NCBI GenBank assembly: GCA_012522335.1
Contig: JAAYKP010000011.1
Span: 1 to 33,458 of the forward strand
Direction of reading: 5' to 3'
DNA length: 33,458 bases
From: Bacillota bacterium
GTDB taxonomy: Bacteria > Bacillota > Dethiobacteria > Dethiobacterales > Dethiobacteraceae
The notes beneath the pieces are model-generated. The model saw only the letters and a list, made by a program, of their open reading frames with translations. It did not search any database and was not told where the DNA came from. This document shows, piece after piece, positions 16,201 through 22,894 of the stretch (positions are counted from its first letter, which is position 1; each line of letters opens with the position of its first letter). Position numbers and translations under genes: made by a program.

Positions 16201-16802
16201 TTGCTGAAGAGCAGCGCGTGAGAGAACGGGTGGAGTTTCTCAGCACGCAGCGCGATGACTTGCGGGAAGGGGAGAAGGATCTGCTGCGCATCATCAAAGA
16301 ACTTGATCAGCGCATGGGTGAAAAATTTACCAGTACTTTTGCCTTAATTAACGAGAATTTTGCCCAGGTTTTTCAGGAATTGTTCGGAGGCGGCAGGGCT
16401 GAATTATGTTTGACGGATCCTGAGCAGCCTTTAACAGCCGGCATTGATATTGTTGCACAGCCCCCCGGCAAAAAACTGCAGCACTTGTCGCTTTTGTCCG
16501 GGGGCGAAAAAGCCTTAACAGCCATCTCTTTATTATTTGCCTTGTTAAAAATGCGGCCCACTTCTTTTTGTGTTTTGGATGAAATTGAGGCAGCTTTGGA
16601 CGAAGCCAACCTGGTACGTTTTAATGATTATGTGCGGGCTTACAGTGCGCAGACCCAGTTTATTTTGATCTCACACCGCAAGCGTACCATGGAACAGGCT
16701 GATATTCTTTATGGTGTTACTATGGAGGAATCCGGCGTTTCTAAACTGATATCTGTACGCTTACGTGCACGCAGCAATCCGCAGCCTAATCTTAGTGCCT
16801 GA
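13224..16802 (+). CDS. smc: Chromosome segregation protein SMC
   Basis: SMC is the condensin ATPase that, with ScpA and ScpB, loads at origin-proximal parS sites and aligns chromosome arms. The 1192-residue protein shows every expected part: Walker A GPNGCGKSNI at residues 31-40, long coiled coils rich in Glu, Gln, Leu and Ala, a hinge around 510-660 (GVMSGGFDKKQGG at its end), a second coil, signature LLSGGEKALTAIS near 1093 and Walker B FCVLDEIEAALDEAN near 1119. The start is TTG 13224 behind GGGGGGAG. Just upstream CCTAC (13195-13199) can pair with GTAGG (13208-13212), partly covering the SD, a possible but weak translational brake. ftsY follows after 61 bases. Confidence 0.97.
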   Translation: MYIKRLEIHGFKSFPDKTVFEFTPGVTVIVGPNGCGKSNITDAIRWVLGEQSARYLRGFRMEDIIFSGSSNRKPLSFAEVSLTIDNGDGALGLEYEEITVTRRLYRNGESEYLLNKNPCRLKDILELFMDSGVGKTAFSLIGQGRVDEIISARPEERREIFEEAAGILKYKSRKREAERRLAETAENLLRVGDIIHELAAQLPLLQEQAEQAQAYLTLREQLKTQEINLLVHDALTLRQRWYELERQAKAAADDLLGQQAAVNRQETELAERQLLLDQEQAAVAALQQEARQLASEIEKEHSQIAVTEERIHSLERQLKEGSTYLQELDQQDQALAETQTQLTEKLQAVNSAVEQAEAELAAAQAAFTKLETAPEAQRFLTAQAELDKLLPALQHLQREVDKVTLEVEQLESQVTTLAAQEKVRQAEAADLRERGQGLLREKDKLRQAKEQQTGELAELKKNLQRLQVQEKQVLAQCQQEEKKLTALQNKLAVLQELEQAMAGYYQGVKTILQARQKQNNLQGIIGTVADIVEVSPRYISAVEAALGASLQYLVAENEQVAKAAIAYLKQTKGGRATFLPLNLLEVPARRPAADKLLQLDGYLGVAADLVQTAPRYQNVIELLLGRIHVVKNLDHALPAAQMLQYRERVVTLDGDIIAPGGVMSGGFDKKQGGVLTRRKDITALKEESEKQQAVLAALQNKEKILQQEQAGINQQLAAAESKRQQTELQLVLKEQEVAYLAKQEQELTAALESVQQELNFVQETLAARKDSGAQAVEQLAAAQAEAHKLRVELAKLEGVLSARDKEMQSLREQYTECRVRLASLEKQRERFEDEAARTKRERRRLEEKRQHKAAEISLAQTKQQQLSTEAAARKREAEGLQSKRHQLITVLAKREADLKRMATELREQAEQLRQLEKSFTGLERKQARLEVEQERVEGDLQAILDRLRDSWELEFAAAEKIAAPVQNRQAVQAAILQIKEQINQLGTVNLGAIAEEQRVRERVEFLSTQRDDLREGEKDLLRIIKELDQRMGEKFTSTFALINENFAQVFQELFGGGRAELCLTDPEQPLTAGIDIVAQPPGKKLQHLSLLSGGEKALTAISLLFALLKMRPTSFCVLDEIEAALDEANLVRFNDYVRAYSAQTQFILISHRKRTMEQADILYGVTMEESGVSKLISVRLRARSNPQPNLSA

Positions 16803-16863
16803 CCTTGGTAAAGGGGTAACGGAAAGGGGAACATAGTAGTCAGAGAAAGGACTGAAGATAAAA

Positions 16864-17778
16864 ATGGGATTATTTAATCGCCTGAAAGCAGGATTACAAA
16901 AAACCCGCAGCAATCTGTTGGGGCGCTTAGGAGAACTGTTCTCCCGTTCCCAGTTTGATGACGACTTTTACGATGAGCTGGAAGAAATACTGATTGGCGC
17001 CGATGTAGGTGTGGAAACGACATTAGAAGTGGTAGAAAAACTGCGGACACAGGTGAAGGCAGCCAAAGTTACTGAAGCTGCACAGGTGATGGAAATTTTA
17101 AAAAAGCAGCTGCTTGAGCTACTGGGAAACGAGCGTAAACCGATTGAGCTGGCTGCCGAAAAGCCGACCGTGATTTTAGTTCTGGGTGTCAACGGAGTAG
17201 GAAAGACCACAACCATTGGTAAGTTGGCGTCACTTTTCCAGGCGCAGGGCAAGAAAGTGATGCTGGCTGCCGGCGATACATTCCGGGCAGCAGCCATTGA
17301 ACAATTGGAAATCTGGGCCTCACGCTCCAAAAGCGAGCTTGTTAAGCACCAGCAGGGTGCCGATCCTTCGGCAGTGCTCTTTGACGGTGTTAATGCGGCC
17401 ATGGCCCGGGGCTGCGATATTCTGCTCTGTGATACGGCCGGACGCCTGCATAATAAAACCAACTTGATGGAGGAATTAAAAAAAGTACTCCGTGTTATCG
17501 GCAAGGCCCTGCCGGGTGCACCCCACGAAATTTTGCTGGTTTTAGATGCCACAACCGGACAGAATGCGCTGGCTCAAGCCAGAGTGTTTAATGAAGTTGC
17601 CCCGCTGACAGGAGTTGTCCTGACCAAACTGGACGGTACGGCCAAAGGTGGCATAGTCATCGCCGTTGCCCGTGAGTTAAAAGTACCGGTAAAATATATC
17701 GGCGTAGGTGAAGGGATAGAAGATCTACAACCTTTTGATCCTGCTGCCTATGTAGACGGGCTGTTGGCTCAGGAATAA
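16864..17778 (+). CDS. ftsY: Signal recognition particle receptor FtsY
   Basis: FtsY is the SRP-receptor GTPase that docks ribosome-nascent-chain-SRP complexes at the membrane. The 304-residue product is the short Gram-positive form with little acidic A-domain. It has the N-domain helices, G1 GVNGVGKTT at residues 108-116, DTFRAAAIEQL at 138-148, G3 DTAGR at 190-194 and G4 TKLD at 254-257, ending in the C-terminal GVGEGIEDLQPFDP helix. Its partner Ffh is also in the window but 8.2 kb away; in most Firmicutes ftsY is followed at once by ylxM-ffh. Confidence 0.96.
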   Translation: MGLFNRLKAGLQKTRSNLLGRLGELFSRSQFDDDFYDELEEILIGADVGVETTLEVVEKLRTQVKAAKVTEAAQVMEILKKQLLELLGNERKPIELAAEKPTVILVLGVNGVGKTTTIGKLASLFQAQGKKVMLAAGDTFRAAAIEQLEIWASRSKSELVKHQQGADPSAVLFDGVNAAMARGCDILLCDTAGRLHNKTNLMEELKKVLRVIGKALPGAPHEILLVLDATTGQNALAQARVFNEVAPLTGVVLTKLDGTAKGGIVIAVARELKVPVKYIGVGEGIEDLQPFDPAAYVDGLLAQE

Positions 17779-17868
17779 GCTTTTTAAAACAACCCCAGCC
17801 TCATTTTCTGCTCACTGCAGTTATTACTGCAGCAGCAAGGCAGTCAAGACAAATTACATTCCACACAA

Positions 17869-17907
17869 AGAAAAAGTGCCGCGACTACAAGATAGGAGCG
17901 GCACTTT
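17869..17907 (-). terminator. Minus-strand terminator of the two-component operon
   Basis: AAAGTGCCGC (17873-17882) and GCGGCACTTT (17898-17907) form a perfect 10-bp stem. Read on the minus strand the stem runs into TTTTTC. It lies 52 bases past the stop of the last minus-strand gene. Upstream on the plus side CTGCAG-TTATTA-CTGCAG (17815-17832) is a weaker hairpin after ftsY. Confidence 0.8.
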
Positions 17908-17958
17908 AGCTGCAATTATGGGGAAAACGCTAAGTATTTATGTTGACGCCGGTGTAAA

Positions 17959-19359
17959 TCAAAGTAAGCTTTGAAAGGTTAGCGTCCAATTTTCTACATA
18001 ATGACCAAGAGCCCATTCGGCCATAATCATTTTTTCCCCCTCCCGCAGAGGAATTTTCAATAAGGGTGTGACAGCCATACTGTGGTGAAACATGGCATAG
18101 ACAATAATCTCGCTGCCGGTAAAAACTAAAGCCAGGTCTTCATTAGGTGAGGTGAGAACATCACTGGCTTGAGGAACATGATTTTTTATCCGCGGCCAGG
18201 GGAGAGCAAGTTCGTTATAGAAAAGAAGATGGCTGGGCGGAATGATGCCTAAGGGGACATCAGACTGATTTGGCAGGCGGCTGACCAGCTGCCAGTAACC
18301 CTTATGGCGGGCCAGGCTGAAATTCTCTTCAGTTAAGCGGTCTGTCTGCAGCTGTTCTGCTTGCTGCTGCAGGTTGATTGTGGGCTCAGCCCTGATCAGG
18401 TCGCTAATTTTCACAGCTCTGATAGCCGGCAAACTATCGACAGATACTGTCAGCAGTCTGCTTGCCTGGTTTGTACTGCCGTCTGCCGCAGCTTGAGCAA
18501 TACTTTCTTCCAGGGAAACAAAATCATTCCCGACATAGGTAATGTGACGTCGGATGGAACCGGTTTTACCCTCCCAAACTGCCGGATCCAGTGTTAATTC
18601 CGGTGCTGCGCTTGTATGGCGTCCGGAAAGTGCAGTGACCAGCAAAAAATCTTCAACTTGTTCTTCCAGGCTTACGGGTACTACTTCCAGTTTATAAAAG
18701 CCGTTTCTGCGAGGGAAAACAATAGTGTCGGTCTGCAGGAGGGGAGCCAGATGTCGATCTTCAGCGGCCAGCCATAGGGTACGATAACGGTTGTCCGGAG
18801 AGCGCAGGCCCAGTAATACTCCTGACTGTAAATTTGCCTGCTGGGGTCCGGTAATATTAGAAATTTCGGTGACTTCCGGAGAGTTAAGGAGAGATTTGTC
18901 TACATGATCCGAGATTTTACGCAGCAGGTAGCTGTTATTAAAAAGCTGTAAAATTAGTTCCTCCTCGTTAAGGGGAAGTAATTCGCATAAGAACAGATGC
19001 TGATCTGCCAAGGTTAAGACCTCCACTTCTTTTTTCCGGGCAAAGAGGTCCTGATAAAAAGCCTGCCTTGTATCAAAATAGCCGGAAACATCAGTTCTTT
19101 TAATCTGGAAGCGGGGGTGGGGTAAGAGATAGCTGCCCAGCAGTACATATTCATCGCTGAAGAGCAGCTTTTTACCGAGCCACTGTTCTGATACAGCAGT
19201 ATTATCCTGTAAGCTGTCGCTTATAACCCAGGTACCTTGCAGAGGAGAGTGACTGTGAGGCGGTACAAGGCGCAGCTTATAGCTGCTGTTGAAGTTGAGA
19301 AAGCCGTAAGTAAAGAAAACGAACAGCAGAAAGAAAGATATTGCTCTTTTTTTAGTCAT
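17959..19359 (-). CDS. Membrane-anchored protein of unknown function, third gene of the two-component operon
   Basis: I do not recognise a named family. The 466-residue protein has a basic start (MTKKR), one transmembrane segment at about residues 6-22, and a large extracytoplasmic part rich in beta-strand-like segments. A block with GTW at 42-44, LGKKLLFS at 61-68 and HPRFQIKRTDVSGYF at 81-95 looks lipocalin-like. A second block has SGVLLGLRS (179-187), YRTLWLA (192-198) and FPRRNGFYKLEV (215-226). The C-terminus has a GEKMIMAEWALGHYVENW segment. The start at 19359 overlaps the kinase stop (ATGACTAA) behind GGAGGAAG, so it is translationally coupled to the kinase. Its position equals that of YycH in walRK operons, which modulates the kinase from outside the membrane. 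That role here is inference. Confidence 0.8.
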   Translation of the reverse strand: MTKKRAISFFLLFVFFTYGFLNFNSSYKLRLVPPHSHSPLQGTWVISDSLQDNTAVSEQWLGKKLLFSDEYVLLGSYLLPHPRFQIKRTDVSGYFDTRQAFYQDLFARKKEVEVLTLADQHLFLCELLPLNEEELILQLFNNSYLLRKISDHVDKSLLNSPEVTEISNITGPQQANLQSGVLLGLRSPDNRYRTLWLAAEDRHLAPLLQTDTIVFPRRNGFYKLEVVPVSLEEQVEDFLLVTALSGRHTSAAPELTLDPAVWEGKTGSIRRHITYVGNDFVSLEESIAQAAADGSTNQASRLLTVSVDSLPAIRAVKISDLIRAEPTINLQQQAEQLQTDRLTEENFSLARHKGYWQLVSRLPNQSDVPLGIIPPSHLLFYNELALPWPRIKNHVPQASDVLTSPNEDLALVFTGSEIIVYAMFHHSMAVTPLLKIPLREGEKMIMAEWALGHYVENWTLTFQSLL

Positions 19360-20737
19360 GAGGCGCTTCCTCCAGCGGTAAGGTGATAGTAATGAGAGTT
19401 CCACGCCCCACCTCACTGGCTATATCCAATGTTCCCTGCATGAGGCGGATAATTTCATCAGCCAAAGAAAGGCCAATACCGTTTTGTGCTTTGCTGGATT
19501 TGCCCTTGAAGAACTTTTCTTTCACATGGGGCAGTTCTTCGGCAGGAATACCGCAGCCGCTGTCCTGCAGGGAAATAGTATAAGTATTCTGGTCGGCAGA
19601 AGTAGTCAGGATGACAGAGCCACCGGAAGGGGTAAATTTAAAGGCGTTATCCAGCAGATTGATCAGCACCTGCTTCAGACGATTGCCGTCTGTATAAAGG
19701 TAGGGTACCCGGTGATCAATCTTTATCTGAAAATCCAGTGCTTCACGGTCGGCGCGCGGTGACAGCTGCAGGTGCAGATGCCCAAGCAGGGTGGGCAAAT
19801 GCACTTTTTCTTTTTTTAGATTGATTTTGCCCGAGACGAATTTAGAGAAATCTAACAGTTCTGTTACCATCTGGGTGAGCCGGTCGCTTTCTTTTTCGAT
19901 AATGGTAAGACCATCCTGCAGCAGTTCTTTATTCTCATAGCCCTGCTGCAGAGTAACTGCCCAGCCTTTAATGGAGGTGAGCGGCGTGCGCAGTTCATGG
20001 GAAACAGAAGAGATAAACTCGTTTTTGAGGGCATCTTTTTTTACTATTTCACCGGCTAAATAGTTCAGCGTGGCAGAGAGTTTATTGATTTCGTCTAATT
20101 TATGGGGAGCACATTTGACGGCAAAGTTGCCGGCAGCCATTACTTCTGCAGCCTTGGTTACTTTGTTTAAAGGCAAAGTGATGGTGTTGGCCAACAAAAA
20201 ACTGACTACACCGGAAAAAAGCATGACAATGCCCCCAAAAGAGAGATATTTATATGCGATCATAAGAATGGCGGCATCAACCTCCCGCAGTGAGGCAATA
20301 AAGCGGAGAACGCCAATTTGCTGCTGCTCCACGGTGAGGGGAATAGAAGCGGCCATCACTCTTTCGCCGGCGCTGCGTCCGATCCAGCTGCCCATTGTAC
20401 CCTGCAGGGCTGCCTCTACATCAGCTGCTGCCGCATCTGTTGCCGTTCCCAGTGAATTCATCAGCACCTGACCATCCATGTTGATAATTTCCACTTGGGC
20501 CGGCACCTGTTTCCAAAAAGTATCAACATTATTCAGGATATTTTCCTCCAGGGTGGCGTCGGCAAAGTAGCGTACATACAGTTCAGCAGAAGTTTGCAGC
20601 TGGCCGGTTAAGGAATCTTCCAGGCTTTGATAATAGTTTTGCCGGATACTGGTGATGAGGAAGAACTCAAAGATAATTACGGTAATAATGATGATGAACA
20701 TAAAGTAAAGCACCATTCTTTGCTTAATACTGCGCAT
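19352..20737 (-). CDS. Sensor histidine kinase (PhoR/WalK type)
   Basis: A 461-residue membrane sensor kinase. Transmembrane helices lie at about residues 9-30 and 160-184 and enclose an extracytoplasmic sensor domain of about 130 residues. A HAMP linker follows (about 185-236), then HisKA with the phospho-acceptor His247 in SSVSHELRTPLTS, and HATPase_c with N-box NLLDNAFKFTPSGG (360-373), G1 DSGCGIP (392-398) and G2 NGIGLSLADEI (419-429). No PAS domain is evident between HAMP and HisKA, unlike full-length WalK. The start overlaps the regulator's end by 14 bases. The signal cannot be read from sequence. Confidence 0.92.
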   Translation of the reverse strand: MRSIKQRMVLYFMFIIIITVIIFEFFLITSIRQNYYQSLEDSLTGQLQTSAELYVRYFADATLEENILNNVDTFWKQVPAQVEIINMDGQVLMNSLGTATDAAAADVEAALQGTMGSWIGRSAGERVMAASIPLTVEQQQIGVLRFIASLREVDAAILMIAYKYLSFGGIVMLFSGVVSFLLANTITLPLNKVTKAAEVMAAGNFAVKCAPHKLDEINKLSATLNYLAGEIVKKDALKNEFISSVSHELRTPLTSIKGWAVTLQQGYENKELLQDGLTIIEKESDRLTQMVTELLDFSKFVSGKINLKKEKVHLPTLLGHLHLQLSPRADREALDFQIKIDHRVPYLYTDGNRLKQVLINLLDNAFKFTPSGGSVILTTSADQNTYTISLQDSGCGIPAEELPHVKEKFFKGKSSKAQNGIGLSLADEIIRLMQGTLDIASEVGRGTLITITLPLEEAPHD

Positions 20738-21431
20738 CGTGCTTAGCTCCTTTTAGTCGGTAACCTACCCCCCAGACTGTCTCAATCCACTGCGGGTCAG
20801 ACGGGTTGTCCTCAATTTTTTCGCGAATGCGGCGAATATGAACATCAACAGTTTTTAGATCGCCAAAATAGTTTTTTCCCCAGATGGCATTGAGAATTTC
20901 ATTTCTGGTAAATGCTTTTTGGGGGTGCTGCATGAACAACTTCATGATGGCAAATTCAGTGGGAGTTAACTCGATCGGCTGTTCCCATTTATAGAAACGC
21001 TGCCCTTGCAGATCCAGCTTTAATTGTTGAAAATGCAAATTACTGCTTTGCCGGGGAAGAAGCTTTAGTTTGCGTAAGTGGGCACGAATGCGTGCGATCA
21101 ACTCCAGAGGGTTAAAAGGTTTAACCATGTAATCGTCGGCACCCAGATCTAAGCCCATCACTTTGTCTAAATCTTCACCCCTGGCGGTCAGCATGATAAT
21201 TACGGCTCGGGGCATCTGGCGGCGAATTTGCAGGCAAACTTCAAAACCATCGATTGTCGGCAGCATGATATCTAAAATTACTACTTCAGGGGAGGCTGTA
21301 TTCACAATGGCCAGGGCAGTCTCCCCATCTGCTGCTTCTAAAACTTCAAAGCCATTTCTATGTAAATTGATAGCAATAAATTTACGGATGGAAAGCTCAT
21401 CTTCAACTACTAACACTTTGCAGGCAGTCAT
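20724..21431 (-). CDS. OmpR-family response regulator (PhoP/WalR type)
   Basis: A 235-residue transcription regulator. The receiver domain (residues 3-118) holds the acidic pair E10-D11, phospho-acceptor Asp54 in VVILDIMLP, Thr82 and Lys104 in MVKPF. The DNA-binding winged helix (about 135-232) ends with the recognition segment LKTVDVHIRRIREKIEDNPSDP and VWGVGYRLKG, closest by eye to the PhoP/WalR group. SD GAGGGGG precedes the ATG. Because PhoP and WalR are much alike, no name is given. An array of TTTACG-like repeats at 10-11 bp spacing upstream is the sort of site such a dimeric regulator binds, which suggests autoregulation. Confidence 0.93.
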   Translation of the reverse strand: MTACKVLVVEDELSIRKFIAINLHRNGFEVLEAADGETALAIVNTASPEVVILDIMLPTIDGFEVCLQIRRQMPRAVIIMLTARGEDLDKVMGLDLGADDYMVKPFNPLELIARIRAHLRKLKLLPRQSSNLHFQQLKLDLQGQRFYKWEQPIELTPTEFAIMKLFMQHPQKAFTRNEILNAIWGKNYFGDLKTVDVHIRRIREKIEDNPSDPQWIETVWGVGYRLKGAKHDAQY

Positions 21432-21517
21432 GAACTAACCCCCTCGTTATATTTTCATCTCCTATTTTACTATAAAGCAGAGGGCTTGTTGGGGGTTAAT
21501 TCCTGGCAAAAGAAAAC

Positions 21518-21566
21518 TGTAACCTTTTCGTAAACAATCTTAAAGGTTTCGTAAATCCTTGTTTAA
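21518..21566 (-). promoter_or_regulatory. PhoP/OmpR-type direct-repeat array
   Basis: On the minus strand the hexamers TTAAAC (from 21566), TTTACG (21555), TTTAAG (21544), TTTACG (21534) and GTTACA (21523) follow one another at 11, 11, 10 and 11 bases. The core 9-mer TTTACGAAA occurs twice exactly, 21 bases apart. This is the layout known for PhoP-group regulators (TTAACA-like repeats, one per helical turn). It lies between the divergent regulator gene and the SGNH gene and could act on both. Confidence 0.6.
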
Positions 21567-21576
21567 GTCAAACAGT

Positions 21577-21582
21577 TACAAT
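21577..21582 (+). promoter_or_regulatory. Probable -10 element of the acylation operon
   Basis: TACAAT matches the -10 consensus at five of six positions, and transcription would start about 19 bases before the ATG at 21608. No -35 element is present 17 bases upstream (AATCCT). Instead the repeat array ends about ten bases upstream, as expected of an activator-dependent promoter. Confidence 0.45.
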
Positions 21583-21607
21583 AATTAGCGGAAAGTAGGT
21601 GTATATA

Positions 21608-22417
21608 ATGTCTAAACGGGGATCATGGCAAGTCTTTGGCTTAATGGCTCTGACCCTTTGCCTGCTGCTTGGCTGGTTATACTATCTTTCCTGCTTTACC
21701 CGGGAACAGGCAGGGACACAAAATGCTGAAAAAGGTCCATCCGGGGTAGCGGCAGCCGCAGACCAGCGGCATACTGCTGTGTATGATTACAGTAAGCCTG
21801 TACCGGCAGCGGAAGGCACCATCGCTGCTGATTACTTTCAGGACGCTGTGTTTATCGGTGACTCCCGGACAACCGGACTGCAGTTATTTGGTGGTCCGCC
21901 CGAAGCCGTTTACTATACTGCTGCCGGTCTGAAAGTAGATACCGTTTTGACAAAGCCGGTAGTGACGGCCGGTGAGCAAAAGATCACCATCATGGAGGCG
22001 CTGCGGCAGCATAAATTTGGCAAGATTTATATTATGCTCGGTGTGAATGAACTGGGCTGGGCATACAGCGAGTTGTTTATTCAGACTTACGGTGAAGTTA
22101 TTGCCGAAATAAAAGAAATAGCGCCGCAGGCTATTATCTACGTGCAGTCAATCCTGCCGGTTACTAAGGAAAAGTCCCTGACGGATAAAATTTACAACCA
22201 GCAAAACATTAATAAATATAACGAGCTGATTCGTAAAATGGCTGCAGAACAGCAGGTTTATTATCTTGATGCTGCTGCCGCTGTTCAAGATGATGAAGGC
22301 TATCTACCTGCCGAGGCAGCGACAGATGGAATTCACCTCAAACCGGCTTACTGCCGGCAGTGGTTTGAATATTTACAGCAGCACTATATAACAGGAGGGG
22401 TAGTTAATGAGGCTTAG
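21608..22417 (+). CDS. SGNH/GDSL-family hydrolase, membrane-anchored
   Basis: A 269-residue protein with an N-terminal membrane anchor (about residues 9-27) and an extracytoplasmic SGNH esterase/acyltransferase fold. Block I is FIGDSRT with Ser86, block III is GVNE with Asn147, and block V is DGIHL with Asp240 and His243; all four expected catalytic residues are present. ATG 21608 with AGTAGGTG at seven bases is preferred over GTG 21599. As first gene of a cassette with an MBOAT protein and a DHHW protein, it probably transfers or removes acyl groups on an exported polymer. Direction and substrate are not shown by sequence. It overlaps the next gene by 11 bases. Confidence 0.87.
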   Translation: MSKRGSWQVFGLMALTLCLLLGWLYYLSCFTREQAGTQNAEKGPSGVAAAADQRHTAVYDYSKPVPAAEGTIAADYFQDAVFIGDSRTTGLQLFGGPPEAVYYTAAGLKVDTVLTKPVVTAGEQKITIMEALRQHKFGKIYIMLGVNELGWAYSELFIQTYGEVIAEIKEIAPQAIIYVQSILPVTKEKSLTDKIYNQQNINKYNELIRKMAAEQQVYYLDAAAAVQDDEGYLPAEAATDGIHLKPAYCRQWFEYLQQHYITGGVVNEA

Positions 22418-22889
22418 AAAAATGAGGTTTTTGGGGCTGCTGATGATTATCCTGCTGCTGAGCGGCTGCAGACAACAAAGCAGCTATGATCTGCAGGCAG
22501 CAGAATGTGCGGCGGTACTGGCAGAAAAAATTCCTTTTGCTGATACTTTAAGTCCCCTGAGTAAAGAAATGGGCCTGGTGCTTTATCCGGTGGCTGCAGA
22601 AGATGTGGCAGAGCATAGTATTTATGTCAGTACCGGTGCCACAGCCGAGGAAATTGCCGTTTTTGCAGCCGTTGACTCAGAGGCTGCCGAGCGGGTAAAA
22701 AGCGCAGTTTTGCAGCGTGTGGAAGAACAAAAAGCAAGTTATGCTGCTTACCGGCCGGCAGAGCTGCCGAAACTGGAGGAACCATATTTGCAGGTTGCTG
22801 GATCCCATGTGATTTTTTGTGTTTCAGATCACAATGATCAGGTTAACAAAATTGTGGAACAGCTGCTGTATGGCAAGGAAGAAAGGTAA
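22407..22889 (+). CDS. DUF4358-type lipoprotein
   Basis: A 160-residue lipoprotein. A basic start is followed by a hydrophobic stretch and lipobox LLSGC (Cys21), so it should be cut by signal peptidase II and held on the outer face of the membrane. The rest has the pattern of DUF4358 proteins (VLAEKIPFADTL, VYPVAAEDVAE-like and IAVFAAVDSEAAERVKSAV segments), a family of unknown function often found beside SGNH, MBOAT and DHHW genes. SD AGGAGGGG lies seven bases before the ATG. Tight overlap with the SGNH gene implies joint function, perhaps as a periplasm-side partner of the acyl transfer machinery. Confidence 0.82.
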   Translation: MRLRKMRFLGLLMIILLLSGCRQQSSYDLQAAECAAVLAEKIPFADTLSPLSKEMGLVLYPVAAEDVAEHSIYVSTGATAEEIAVFAAVDSEAAERVKSAVLQRVEEQKASYAAYRPAELPKLEEPYLQVAGSHVIFCVSDHNDQVNKIVEQLLYGKEER

Positions 22890-22894
22890 GCGGC

